10,121 nt of DNA from Oehlia diaphana (GCA_003833135.1 QZLH01000084.1:130532-140652), one strand, 5' to 3'. Shown: positions 1 through 7,504, counted from the first letter of the stretch. Translations and numbers: made by a program. Notes: generated from the sequence alone by a model not told the origin.

Positions 1-249
1 CATATGTATAGTACAATATACATAACGTGACTGTAGACGACCTTGGTTTATTGGAAACGTGATAAACCCATAGCATATGCCCCTGTCTCCCGGCTGGTCA
101 GCCATAGCATCCCTCTGAGTTTGCCGATTGGTGTTTGAGGTCATAGCTCTGGTTAGGTTCTTCCATATTTTAAGGTGTTTCTCTTCTTTTTCTGTTTCTT
201 TTCTTTCTCCTACGTGTTTAAAAGATTAAGCAAACAGATGTTTTTTTAA

Positions 250-307
250 ATCTTATCCTGTTGGAGAGCATATCTATGCTTTGGCTAGTTCGATTCTAGT
301 TTAAGAT
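250..307 (+). other. tRNA-like fold without D arm (repeat copy 1)
   Basis: A 58-nt segment folds like a minimal tRNA. An acceptor-like pairing joins ATCTTA (250-255) and TAAGAT (302-307). A T-arm has a 5-bp stem, GCTAG (284-288) with CTAGT (296-300) including one G-T pair, closing a canonical 7-nt loop TTCGATT (289-295). AGAGC can pair with GCTTT in anticodon-arm position. The T-arm contains a box-B-like element, AGTTCGATTCT at 287-297. There is no recognisable D arm or good box A, so this is not a normal tRNA gene. It may be a tRNA-derived part of a SINE-like repeat or a chance fold. Confidence 0.35.
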
Positions 308-311
308 CTTG

Positions 312-462
312 ACGCCCATATTCCTGACAATGTCTAGGTTTTACATTTGGTATCACACATACCGAGGTATCTCTCTCGTACAAAAAGAGTTTGTTTTGCA
401 GTTTTATTAGTAAAAACGCCCATTATTTCTGGTGATGTCTAGGTTTTACATCTAGTCACCAG
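312..462. repeat. internal duplicated hairpin segment of the repeat unit
   Basis: The spacer part of the unit has two diverged copies of a roughly 45-bp segment, starting ACGCCCAT at 312 and at 416. Both include the identical 17-bp core ATGTCTAGGTTTTACAT (330-346 and 435-451). Each can form a hairpin, at slightly different places. In the first, TTGGTAT pairs with ATACCGA across CACAC (347-365). In the second, CTGGTGA at 429-435 pairs with TCACCAG at 456-462. The function is unknown. Confidence 0.6.
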
Positions 463-491
463 TGTAATGAAGATGGTTGAACTTTCTAGAC

Positions 492-804
492 CATATGTAT
501 AGTACAATATACATAATGTGACTGTAGACGACCTTGGTTTATTGGAAACGTGATAAACCCATAGCATATGCTCCTGTCTCCCGGCTGGTCAGCCATAGCA
601 TCCCTCCGAGTTTGCCGATTGGTGTTTGAGGTCATAGCTCTGGTTAGGTTCTTCCATATTTTAAGGTGTTTCTCTTCTTTTTCTGTTTCTTTTCTTTCTC
701 CTGTGTATTTAAAAGATTAAGCAAACAGATGTTTTTTTTTAAATCTTATCCTGGTGGAGAGCGTATCTATGCTTTGGCTAGTTCAATTCTAGTCTAAGAT
801 CTTG
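492..804. repeat. 491-bp tandem repeat, second partial copy
   Basis: This copy matches 1-311 and stops abruptly just after AAGATCTTG. The last 180 bp of the first unit (312-491) are absent, and an AT-rich stretch with a T-run of about 15 (820-834) follows. Of the 10 substitutions against copy 1, nine are transitions and five fall at a CpG in one of the copies (copy-1 positions 26, 116, 213, 270 and 292). That pattern fits deamination of methylated cytosines. The end of the match coincides with the end of the tRNA-like fold, so the 311-bp module may be the true repeat and the 180-bp part a separate spacer. Confidence 0.9.
743..800 (+). other. tRNA-like fold without D arm (repeat copy 2)
   Basis: This is the counterpart of 250-307 in the second repeat copy. 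The T-loop is now TTCAATT, which still fits the TTCRA consensus, and the T-stem and the six acceptor-like pairs are unchanged. Other changes lie in the unpaired region or the 8-nt anticodon-like loop. No substitution clearly compensates another, so there is no covariation proof of structure. A long T-run follows at 820-834 and could act as a Pol III-type terminator, but that is speculative. Confidence 0.3.
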
Positions 805-842
805 TCAATCATATTTTAATTTTTTTTTTTTTTTGAAAATAT

Positions 843-1426
843 TAGGATTTTTAGGAGATAAATATCGATAATTATCACTTTATCGAAATTTATCACATTT
901 TATCACTAAATAAGTCAATTATATGTTTAAATGCAGACAATTTATAATTAATCATCATGATAGTTTGCGATAATAAATAGTTATTGGATGGGGGAATAGC
1001 TATATCGGTCACAGGACCGATATAGCCCCACATCCAATAAGTGTGTTATCGTTCTGACGTTTTTGATCAAGCATTAATTAATAAAATCATAAATAAGTTT
1101 ATTTAATTTTATATAAATTTCATTTTTATGTATTTTTAATCCACTTTATAAGCTTTATTTAAACTTTTCCTACAAAATATTCATTTACGTCATATTTTTT
1201 TTACTCCACTTTATTATACCAATCATGTGTTATTGTTATGCCTAATAAAAATATCGGTCTATGAACTGCATGTTCCTATTGGGCTGAAAGATAATTAATT
1301 ATAATTATCGTTAAAAGTAGATATTATATAAAATAAGCAGTATATATTAAGGATAGTTTGCACGAATTTCCTCAATTTCATAAAGTGATAATTATCGATA
1401 TTTATCCCCTAAAAAAATTTCCTGAT
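843..1426. mobile_element. MITE-like fold-back element with ~45-bp terminal inverted repeats
   Basis: A perfect 27-bp inverted repeat lies at 857-883 and 1380-1406 and contains the palindromic core ATCGAT. The match continues outward with small gaps: TTTTTAGGA before the left arm against the complement of CCCTAAAAA after the right arm, then AGGA against CCT. It also continues inward (CGAAATTT against CAATTTC). The interior is about 500 bp of AT-rich DNA with no transposase-like open frame, so this looks non-autonomous. The exact ends and the target-site duplication could not be fixed. An internal hairpin and repeated ATATCGGTC motifs add to the fold-back character. Superfamily not assigned. 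Confidence 0.75.
981..1040. repeat. strong internal hairpin (60 nt)
   Basis: TTATTGGATG at 981-990 is the exact complement of CATCCAATAA at 1031-1040. Inside it a 12-bp arm, GCTATATCGGTC at 999-1010, pairs exactly with 1015-1026 across the 4-nt loop ACAG, and GGG/CCC can pair in between. CGATAA at 968-973 and TTATCG at 1046-1051 extend the symmetry outward. The hairpin is off-centre within the fold-back element, so it may be a separate nested palindrome. Its position away from any gene argues against a transcription terminator. Confidence 0.85.
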
Positions 1427-2769
1427 GATACCGATCTATAATAATAAAATTTTACCTTCCTACTACTACTATATTATATATGAGAGAATTTATAACTGTC
1501 GTTATAATGATATTTTTCAAAGATTTTCATGATATGGATCCCGAGCCTCGACATACAGTATATCAGAGTTTGACTGTACGGTAAATGCAGTTAATTTTAT
1601 ATGCCTATTACTGTGGATGATTCGCCATCAAAATTCAAACCGACAACTCGGAGGAAAATTATCGGATACAAATTTTACGGTAAGTAAAAATATATGTTAT
1701 CAAGCGAATTTCTATCGGTGAAATGTACCGTAATCTCTATATTAATTATATTGCTTGTTGCGTTTAATTATAAGAGTGAATACTACACTTAAGATTAAAT
1801 ATAATTTTGAAGTTTGTCGGAAGATCTCTGTCCAATATGAATCAACCTTTGCCCTTAACAGTGATTTAGATGCAAAAAAAAATTGTTGGACTCAGGATTG
1901 TAGGTATTATTGATTAGGAATTTTCACGCACGTTATAATAATAATGCATTTAATAATATATAAAATTAATAACAAAATAACAATGTAATATGTAATAATA
2001 AAGTTGTTATTGATTTGTAGGTCCGAATAGGTTTGGCTTTGGTTTGACTTGCACGGTATTTTCAAGTCGATTCAGTACGCTCCAGTTCAACTTTATATTC
2101 AGACCGAACCGAAACATTAACACACTAATCCAGCCAATCATGAAACATAAAATTAATTTTTAAATGTCAGATTATACTTATACTTTGATTTTAATTTTGA
2201 GAAGTTTTATTGCAAGCATTTTAATCTTGAATGCATTAATATTATAAACCCTGATAATAAGTATTAAAACGTTCTTTACTATCATATGTATTATTTGTGA
2301 TACAAAATCCCTTGTTTTTTTTTTACAATAACACCAATGATATTGGATTGGGATCGATTAACATTCAAATGCAAGGATTTAAATGGGAGCGAAGACTTTT
2401 CAAATCATTTTAAAATGATAGTACCAATCACCGCCAATTTAATTATAATTTTTTTTTATATTACGTTATACTGTATGATTACAATATGCATTAAATTTAT
2501 AACCAATCAAAAAAGGAGCATTCGCCAGTATTCTTAATTAATGATGGGTAATGATGGGTAAAAAAAGGGGTCGTCTTTTTTATTGTAATGAAATAAAATA
2601 ATATTGTTCTCGTCACTCATATTTCACTTAGAGTTACGCAATTGATCTTCAAAATTATTGTCTTTCATCATTTTTTGTAAATTTCCAAATTTGTAATCAT
2701 TTTTTAATTATTTTTTAAAGATGATCATAGACATGGGGGAAAGATTTTCAAAATGTAATGAATGAATGA
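1427..2769. other. gene-poor AT-rich intergenic region
   Basis: I see no supportable gene here. A 28-codon open frame from the ATG at 1601 runs into a good-looking donor (GTAAGT at 1680), but every downstream acceptor tested by eye leads quickly to a stop, so no gene model holds. A 66-codon frame at 2337-2537 has a hydrophobic middle but no intron, homology or promoter context. 2018-2115 is noticeably less AT-rich, with GGTTTGG-type motifs on one side and CCGAACCGAA on the other, perhaps old repeat debris. A short tandem repeat of AATGATGGGT sits near 2541-2560. Confidence 0.6.
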
Positions 2770-2796
2770 TAGGACCCATATAGGGAAATCGGCACA

Positions 2797-2853
2797 CATT
2801 ACTATTAACTCTACGTATTTCTTCAGGGCCGGCACTATGTAATTCTGGCCAGC
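2797..2853. repeat. dispersed short repeat, copy 1 (GGCCGG-containing)
   Basis: About 57 bp here align with 7404-7461 at roughly 80% identity, including the shared CTCTACG and TTCAGGGCCGG blocks. Weaker similarity continues to the left, with a GGACCC motif about 25 bp upstream in this copy. GGCCGG and CTGGCC form a nearly complementary pair within the copy. Unlike copy 2, no TATA-like box follows. It could be part of a transposable element end or a recurring promoter module; the sequence does not decide. Confidence 0.65.
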
Positions 2854-2859
2854 ATTATC

Positions 2860-3674
2860 CACAAATGGAAGCGATCTACATGATTTTTAGCTTATTAGAG
2901 ATATCGACAGATGTAAGGTGACTTAGGTGACTTTCAAATTTTTAATTAATACAAGTTTAGTACGCGCAAATTAATCTGATCATGATGTTATGTGCCCATT
3001 TGCCCATTGTTCCATTGTTTTATTGATCACCCATAATAAATTAAATATTATAGTAATTTGAACTTTGTAAAATTTTATTAGTAAAAAATGTACATTATTA
3101 AAATATTATCATTTTCAATTTCATCCTTCTGGCCAAAAATAATCATCTTTTTGTTCCTAATAATTCAATATACCCCCTATTTAAAAAAAAAGCCTGTTAA
3201 AACACGCATTTTAATAATCTGACTATGCTAAAATTGTACGCAAATCAATATCTAACCTGTAAAATTTCTTTATGAAATGGCGACGCAATAATGCACCTTA
3301 CCTTCGGGGTCCTCTGATCCTCTGATTAACCTTATTGCTTTAGTATTATTGCCAAAAATGAAAAAACGTCATTACATATCCAAACTAGGATAATCGAAAT
3401 AAAATTTAGAATTTTTAAATTGTAAAAATTTCTTTGTGTCGTTTAACAAAAATGGCATATTCAGAACTTGGAATTCTCTTGAAACAAACTAATTAAATTA
3501 AATAACTAAATTCGGATGTAAATGTTTATTTATTTAAACCATGTTTTCTCATTTTTTCCCATTTTTTTTTTCATTTTTTTTTAAAAAAATTTTGCTTTTT
3601 TTTTTTTTTATTCCGATCAATTTTCTAAAGATTGCATGTTATTTCCTTGTGTACAGTAATCTATTGTTAAAAAA
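2860..3674. other. intergenic region upstream of the Myb-like gene
   Basis: No gene can be supported here. The stretch is AT-rich, with long T-runs at 3562-3614. Those runs give a Phe/Lys-rich open frame from 3541, which is low-complexity sequence rather than a protein. The Myb-like promoter should lie here, but I see no clear TATA box. An in-frame TAA (3657-3659) before the ATG at 3675 closes the frame on the upstream side. Confidence 0.6.
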
Positions 3675-4159
3675 ATGCCATTATTTGATGATGAAGTATG
3701 TTGTCATTATCGTTATTTTTGGAAAGAAATAATTCATTATTAACGAAATAATTTTTTTTCTTGCAGAGTAATAAACGTATCAGATATTATATGAAGATGT
3801 GGGGACATCCTAGTGATTGTTTTGAAATGATTAGTTGTGAAATGTCGCGATTTACACCAGAACAAATTTCTTATCAGTAAGTAAAAACTACCTTTTTTTT
3901 TAATAATAAATTTATTCCTTTTTAATAATAAATTAATTAATTTAGTTGGGAGACTTTTCTTAATCCACAATGTAAGTAAATTTTTTTATGTACAGTATGT
4001 ACGTATTTTTTTTTTGCAAAAATTATTATATACTAATTTTAATGTCTATTTTATTGATCAGTATATCAAGTTCATATTCATCAGACGGATGATAGAACCT
4101 ATAAATTCAAAAGTTTATTTAGAGGAAAACTTTCAAGGAAAACTTTCAAGGAGAGTTAG
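3675..4159 (+). CDS. small Myb/SANT-like protein, four exons
   Basis: I infer a spliced gene of 84 residues with exons 3675-3695, 3767-3876, 3946-3971 and 4062-4159. The introns are 71, 69 and 90 bp, with donors GTATGT, GTAAGT and GTAAGT and acceptors TTGCAG, ATTTAG and GATCAG. The last intron has a branch-site-like TACTAAT at 4031. The phases join cleanly. Residues 9-53 resemble one Myb/SANT helix-turn-helix repeat: a charged first helix (SNKRIRYYMKMW), DCFEMISCEM as the second, FTPEQISYHW as the recognition helix, then FLNPQL like the usual xLNPxL ending. Such a domain would bind DNA in the nucleus. An upstream in-frame TAA and the A-rich context support the ATG. The C-terminus is short and basic and may be altered by a 13-bp tandem duplication at 4123-4148. 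The gene could be a truncated relic; the model rests on splice signals and motif reading only. Confidence 0.62.
4123..4148. repeat. 13-bp tandem duplication in the last exon
   Basis: GGAAAACTTTCAA occurs twice in direct succession (4123-4135 and 4136-4148), followed by a third GGA. Thirteen is not a multiple of three, so the second copy shifts the reading frame and brings in the TAG at 4157-4159. With one copy the frame would run about 10 codons further, to the TAG at 4178-4180. This suggests a recent slippage event near the end of the Myb-like gene. Confidence 0.85.
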
Positions 4160-4761
4160 ACCAGAACGAAGTGACTAGTGCCGAAGAGCCGAAAACGAAA
4201 GAAACTTATTCATCATTCGTATTGTACTCCTCTCGAAACTTTCGCATCTTTCGTTATAATTACACTATATATAGATTATTTAATATTTAAATAGTTAATT
4301 TAATTTATTTTAATTTTCCTGGAGAAAAAGATGTATTTTTAATAAAATAAGTAATACAACATTGTAATAATGACATTTTTAAATTTTTATTAATAAAATT
4401 AGTAATACATTAAAAATAGTGAACATCAATTTTTCTTAATTTGTTTTTATCCATAATTCTGGCCTACCTAAATTTGTTAAGATTTGACCAAATATTTTAA
4501 ATGAAAAAATGACACAAAATTGTCAAATGATCTCATTCAGATGATGTAACCATGTGGTGATCATATGAAAAGTACGTAATAAGGTTACAACCCTGAAGAT
4601 TTTTTTTTAATGAACTTTAAATTATAAGGATTTTTTTTTTTTTTAGTACAAATTATAATTTTTATATGTAATATAAGATTCGCTATAGAAAGAGTGTACT
4701 GTATTTTTCCTAAAGTTTTTAATTTTCGTTTAAAAAAAACCATTTCTTTGACCATTTTGAT
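4160..4761. other. intergenic region between the Myb-like and kinase genes
   Basis: There is no gene. Several AATAAA-type hexamers (for example near 4340 and 4391) could serve polyadenylation of the upstream gene. Two diverged copies of a TAATAAAATAAGTAATACA-like segment lie about 50 bp apart (around 4340 and 4391). GTAACC and GGTTAC form a 6-bp inverted repeat near 4547-4588. The kinase promoter must lie in this stretch, but no convincing core element is visible among the T-runs. Confidence 0.55.
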
Positions 4762-6181
4762 ATGTATGGGTTAACTAATTTTCTCAATTTTCTTAAAACG
4801 AAGGATAAGCTAAAAGTTATTTTATCAAGAAATTTGAGAGAATATATAATAAATTGTGGCGTATGTCCTGATTGTAAAAGACTAAATACCGGATATGCGT
4901 GGTGTAATAGATGTGACCCTGGTCGATTTATAAAGGAAGGAAAAACAACTGGGAATGTTAAAATGGATAACTTTATTCTTGAAAGACAAAAACAAACATT
5001 ACATTGTTATGATAATTTAGAGTGGATACCTTATAATAAGTTTGATAATATTAAACTTATTGGAGAAGGAGGGTTTTCAAAAATTTATTCCGCTACGTGG
5101 TTGGAAGGTCCACCAAAATATGATAAAAAAAAGGCTCGTACTGGTTCTATTGAAGTTGCATTTAAAAAACTTAAAAATCCAGATATTAGAGCTTTTATCA
5201 ATGAAGTAATGTATTATTATTATTATTATTATTTTAATTAATTGTCAAATAATTTTAATTATTATAATGAACGATTTTTTTTTTATTTAGATAAGAATAC
5301 ATGATGAATGTAATTTTGCTAATTTTCATATTACGCAACTTTATGGTATAACAAAAGATCCGGATACAAAAGAATTTATGATGGTTTTAGAATATGCAAA
5401 TTATGGAAATTTAAGAGATTATCTTAAAGAAAATTATTCTACTTTAAAATGGGAGGATAAATTAGATATCTTGGTTAATATAATAGTGGAACTTGAATTT
5501 ATTCATGATAGAAATTATATTCATAAGGATTTACATAGTGGAAATGTACTTCAGTTCTATTATAACGGACAAATTGAAACAAAAATTACTGATTTAGGAC
5601 TCGCACAATTATTTAATAATTCAGATTCTTCTAATTCTACATCTATATGCGGAGTTCTTCCTTATGTAGCACCTGAAATATTAAATGGAAAACCATATAG
5701 TTTTAAAAGTGATATTTATAGTTTTGGTATTATTATGATAGAAGTATCAACTGGAAAGCCACCTCACGGAAATATACCACATGATGAAAATCTTGCGATA
5801 GCAATATGCGATGGTTTGAGACCAACAGTAGCTAAAGGAACACCAAAATGTTACATTGATTTAGTAAATCGATGTCTTAGTGCAAATCCGGACGAAAGAC
5901 CTTCGTCAAAAGAGATCCTCAAAGTGATTAGAAACTGGCGATTCCATAGTGATCACGAAAAAGTTTTACATTCTAAGAGAAAATCAGTTTGTAAAGATGT
6001 AGAAATGTCCAAGGAATTTATTGAAACAGTTAAAGATGAAAGTGAACTTTCTTCTACTGAAACAATACTTCATCCTAAAGCGGTCTATATTAGTCGACCG
6101 ATGAAATATAATAGTCTTTATTGTGAGCCAAAAAACTCTTCAGGAACTCAAATTGAAAATTCAATATGTAAAGATATTTAA
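4762..6181 (+). CDS. tyrosine-kinase-like protein kinase, two exons, 444 aa
   Basis: Probable cytoplasmic Ser/Thr protein kinase transferring phosphate from ATP. Exon 1 is 4762-5205, intron 5206-5290 (85 bp, GTAATG...ATTTAG), exon 2 5291-6181; the junction is in phase 0. N-terminal residues 35-51 hold four cysteines (CPDC and CNRC), a small zinc-ribbon-like motif, followed by the LEWIPYNKF linker (86-94). Kinase domain about 97-365: glycine loop GEGGFS (101-106), ATP-binding Lys135, FINE (145-148) entering helix C, catalytic loop HKDLHSGN (226-233) with Asp228 and Asn233, DLG (249-251) for DFG, APE (275-277), SDIYSFG (288-294) and Arg351. HKD and DLG are conservative variants usual in this Rhizophagus family, so the enzyme is predicted active. 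The tail 366-444 is Ser/Lys/Glu-rich without a known domain. The start is the first ATG after an in-frame TAA near 4720. The substrate is unknown. The intron begins with a TTA microsatellite. Confidence 0.93.
5212..5234. repeat. trinucleotide microsatellite inside the kinase intron
   Basis: Nearly eight copies of a TAT/TTA trinucleotide follow the donor site directly. Without splicing the exon would run through it as a run of tyrosines before stopping at 5239-5241, which supports the intron call. The length is likely variable between strains. Confidence 0.9.
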
Positions 6182-6587
6182 GTTTTATCGTAATTGAATT
6201 ATTATTTTATATCCGTTCTTAGTATTAATTTTACATTTATATTTATGTAGTTTCAGATTTACAATTAAATGAATTAAATGAACTAGTGGCCGGGTTGGAT
6301 GATTCAAAAATGAACAATATATTGACTGGATAGTTATCTAGTATATATATTAGTATTAAAAGTATATTGTTGAGATTATAAAGGATTATAGAGCGAACAA
6401 AAAAATTGAGTACGCTCGCGTCTGAAAAACAGAAGTTGAATGAGGTGCGAGAGAAATTAGAGGAATTAGAAGACATCATCTCGAATATATCCACGGAGAT
6501 GGAATGAGACGAAATTAATCGAGAAGCTTTACAAGAGGTAAAGAAAGAACAAAGTTTGGAAGATGTAGCGCCTTTGCAATTGAAAAA

Positions 6588-6830
6588 ATGAGCATTGGAG
6601 ACGAACAATTTCTTGATGGTGAGTCAGTGAGTCATCAGCATAGCGGAACAAACGAAATATTGCGCGAATACACTACGTTTAATGATAATTTCACAAAAAG
6701 ACTAAAGGACGAAAATCGAAAGACAGACGAAAAAGAAATTGGGGAGAAACGACCGATTTTGGAGTCGCCACCGCCGATAGAATCGAAGAAGGAAGAAGTT
6801 ACAAAGAAAGTGAGGAAACAGAATAAATAG
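6588..6830 (+). pseudogene. C-terminal coding remnant of copy A
   Basis: This is an 80-codon open stretch, highly charged, with coiled-coil-like Lys/Glu runs and a proline-rich patch (ESPPPIES). It is probably not an independent gene: the helical region before it (6400-6587) lies in another frame, separated by TGA codons, so the ATG at 6588 is likely internal to a once longer protein. FNDNFTKRL corresponds to LNNKFSERL in copy B (8507-8533), and both stretches lie near the end of their frame. I do not recognise a domain, and the overlapping minus-strand frames are shadows. Confidence 0.45.
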
Positions 6831-7211
6831 AGGAGAGGAAGGAGTAAATAGATAGTCTCTTGCGTCTTAAATATCGAAGTCACGTGATATAATGTTAAAA
6901 TTTACCGATAAAAAATTAAAAAAGATGCAAGATGATTTAATTTAATAATAGATAGTACTAACTTTTCTATTTTGTAGGGCGAATTTGATGGAGGTAAAAA
7001 GTTGGGATATTTGTTGCTGGGAAGTGGGTCATCTGAATTTTCAGCATATGTTTCAGTTTTATTTCATAAATTTTCCTTGCAAAACATGTACGAGTAGATA
7101 TTGTTTTTAGTTAGGTCCATTTGAGTTTAATTTTTTTTTTTACGGGTTTGTTTTTTTTCCTATTTATTTTTAGTGTAGATTGCATTAGACTAGATCGATT
7201 AGTTATTGAGG

Positions 7212-7236
7212 GTAGTATGATTTAAAGTCATATTAT
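7212..7236 (+). other. 3' hairpin of copy A
   Basis: GTAGTATGA (7212-7220) pairs with TCATATTAT (7228-7236) over nine positions, two of them G-T, with a 7-nt loop. It follows a GAGGG(T/A)AGTA block that copy B shares at 9104-9113. Non-LTR reverse transcriptases often recognise such a 3' stem-loop in their RNA; that role is inferred here. Confidence 0.5.
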
Positions 7237-7282
7237 TTTCTAAGTGTTTGTATAATTATGTAATCTATATATGGTTCTAATT

Positions 7283-7314
7283 AATAAACGCGTTACTAAC
7301 TAAAAAAAAAAAAA
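7283..7314 (+). terminator. polyadenylation signal, conserved terminus and poly(A) tract of copy A
   Basis: AATAAA begins a 15-bp block, AATAAACGCGTTACT, that recurs exactly at 9195-9208 plus one base in copy B. After a few bases (AACT) come 13 consecutive A residues. An AATAAA hexamer just before a genomic poly(A) run is the usual mark of a reverse-transcribed mRNA end. Confidence 0.7.
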
Positions 7315-7403
7315 GTAAAATACAATATATAGTTGAAGTATAATAAGAGATTAAGAGAGGACCCCGAACTATATATATAGAGGTAAGGTGTAGCCAAAAA
7401 TAA

Positions 7404-7461
7404 ATTACTGTTAGCTCTACGCATTTTTTCAGGGCCGGAATTATGAGAATTCCAGTCAGCG
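7404..7461. repeat. dispersed short repeat, copy 2 (GGCCGG-containing)
   Basis: This is the partner of 2797-2853, with the conserved CTCTACG and TTCAGGGCCGG blocks. GGCCGGAATT at 7434-7443 is the exact complement of AATTCCGGCC at 7477-7486, so this copy also takes part in a hairpin with the palindrome downstream. Confidence 0.65.
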
Positions 7462-7476
7462 TCTAAAAAGAAAATA

Positions 7477-7504
7477 AATTCCGGCCGGAATTATCTATAA
7501 AAGG
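7477..7504 (+). promoter_or_regulatory. 16-bp palindrome followed by TATA-like box
   Basis: AATTCCGGCCGGAATT (7477-7492) is a perfect 16-bp palindrome, and TATAAAAGG follows three bases later at 7496-7504. Together they look like a core promoter with an upstream site for a dimeric factor. However, only a 30-codon frame (from the ATG at 7521) lies directly downstream, and it starts closer to the TATA box than a normal transcription start would. The promoter may drive a non-coding or lost gene, or be the internal promoter of a mobile element. Confidence 0.35.

Larger units (their letters stand above)
1..491. repeat. 491-bp tandem repeat, first copy
   Basis: The sequence from 1 onward recurs from 492 onward with a period of 491 bp. 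The part present in both copies covers 1-311 here and 492-804 in the second copy, with 10 substitutions and a 2-nt difference in one T-run, about 97% identity. The unit is clearly less AT-rich than its surroundings and contains several self-complementary stretches: an 8-bp inverted repeat TATGTATA/TATACATA at 3-10 and 17-24, and GGTTTAT/ATAAACC around the loop at 46-70. No open frame of useful length runs through it. The left end of the window cuts the array, so more copies may lie outside. It may be a satellite-like or non-autonomous transposable repeat; I do not recognise the family. Confidence 0.93.
6256..7314 (+). mobile_element. retroelement-like copy A, decayed 3' part with poly(A) tail
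   Basis: The coding remains run in the plus direction. From 6256 a frame encodes a hydrophilic, heptad-like helical segment (for example RIIERTKKLSTLASEKQKL, then repeated Glu/Leu/Lys) but is broken by TAG, TAA and two TGA codons. A frameshift near 6590 then leads to an 80-codon open frame at 6588-6830, rich in Lys/Glu and ending KVRKQNK. Downstream lies about 470 bp of non-coding DNA with a hairpin (7212-7236), the terminal motif AATAAACGCGTTACT (7283-7297) and 13 A residues (7302-7314). The same terminus and hairpin recur in copy B, and the protein tails share N-x-x-F-x-x-R-L. This fits the 3' end of a non-LTR (LINE-type) retrotransposon, though no reverse transcriptase is present. The left boundary is uncertain. 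Confidence 0.6.

Noticed and set aside
1601..1687. A 28-codon frame (MPITVDDSPSKFK...) with a GTAAGT donor at 1680, considered as a first exon.
   Set aside because: The acceptors tested by eye at about 1771, 1791 and 1832 all lead to a stop within a few codons, and no partner exon was found. It could still be a gene fragment.
2337..2537. A 66-codon plus-strand open frame with a hydrophobic middle.
   Set aside because: There are no recognisable motifs, splice context or homologous block elsewhere in the window. AT-rich random sequence often gives Ile/Phe/Tyr-rich frames like this.
403..3090. A shared TTTTATTAGTAAAAA string in the tandem repeat (about 402) and at about 3071.
   Set aside because: It is a short, AT-rich, partly self-complementary string without extended flanking similarity, so chance is likely.
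3541..3732. A 63-codon frame rich in Phe and Lys before the Myb-like gene.
   Set aside because: It comes from T-runs and overlaps the first exon and intron of the Myb-like gene in another frame. It is low complexity only.
3740..3970. A 76-codon minus-strand frame.
   Set aside because: It lies opposite exons 2 and 3 and their introns in the Myb-like gene. The plus strand has consistent splice sites and motifs, so this is a shadow.
6243..6883. Minus-strand frames of 121 and 82 codons over copy A.
   Set aside because: Their Ser/Phe-rich composition is what the complement of Lys/Glu-rich coding sequence gives, and they have no motifs of their own.
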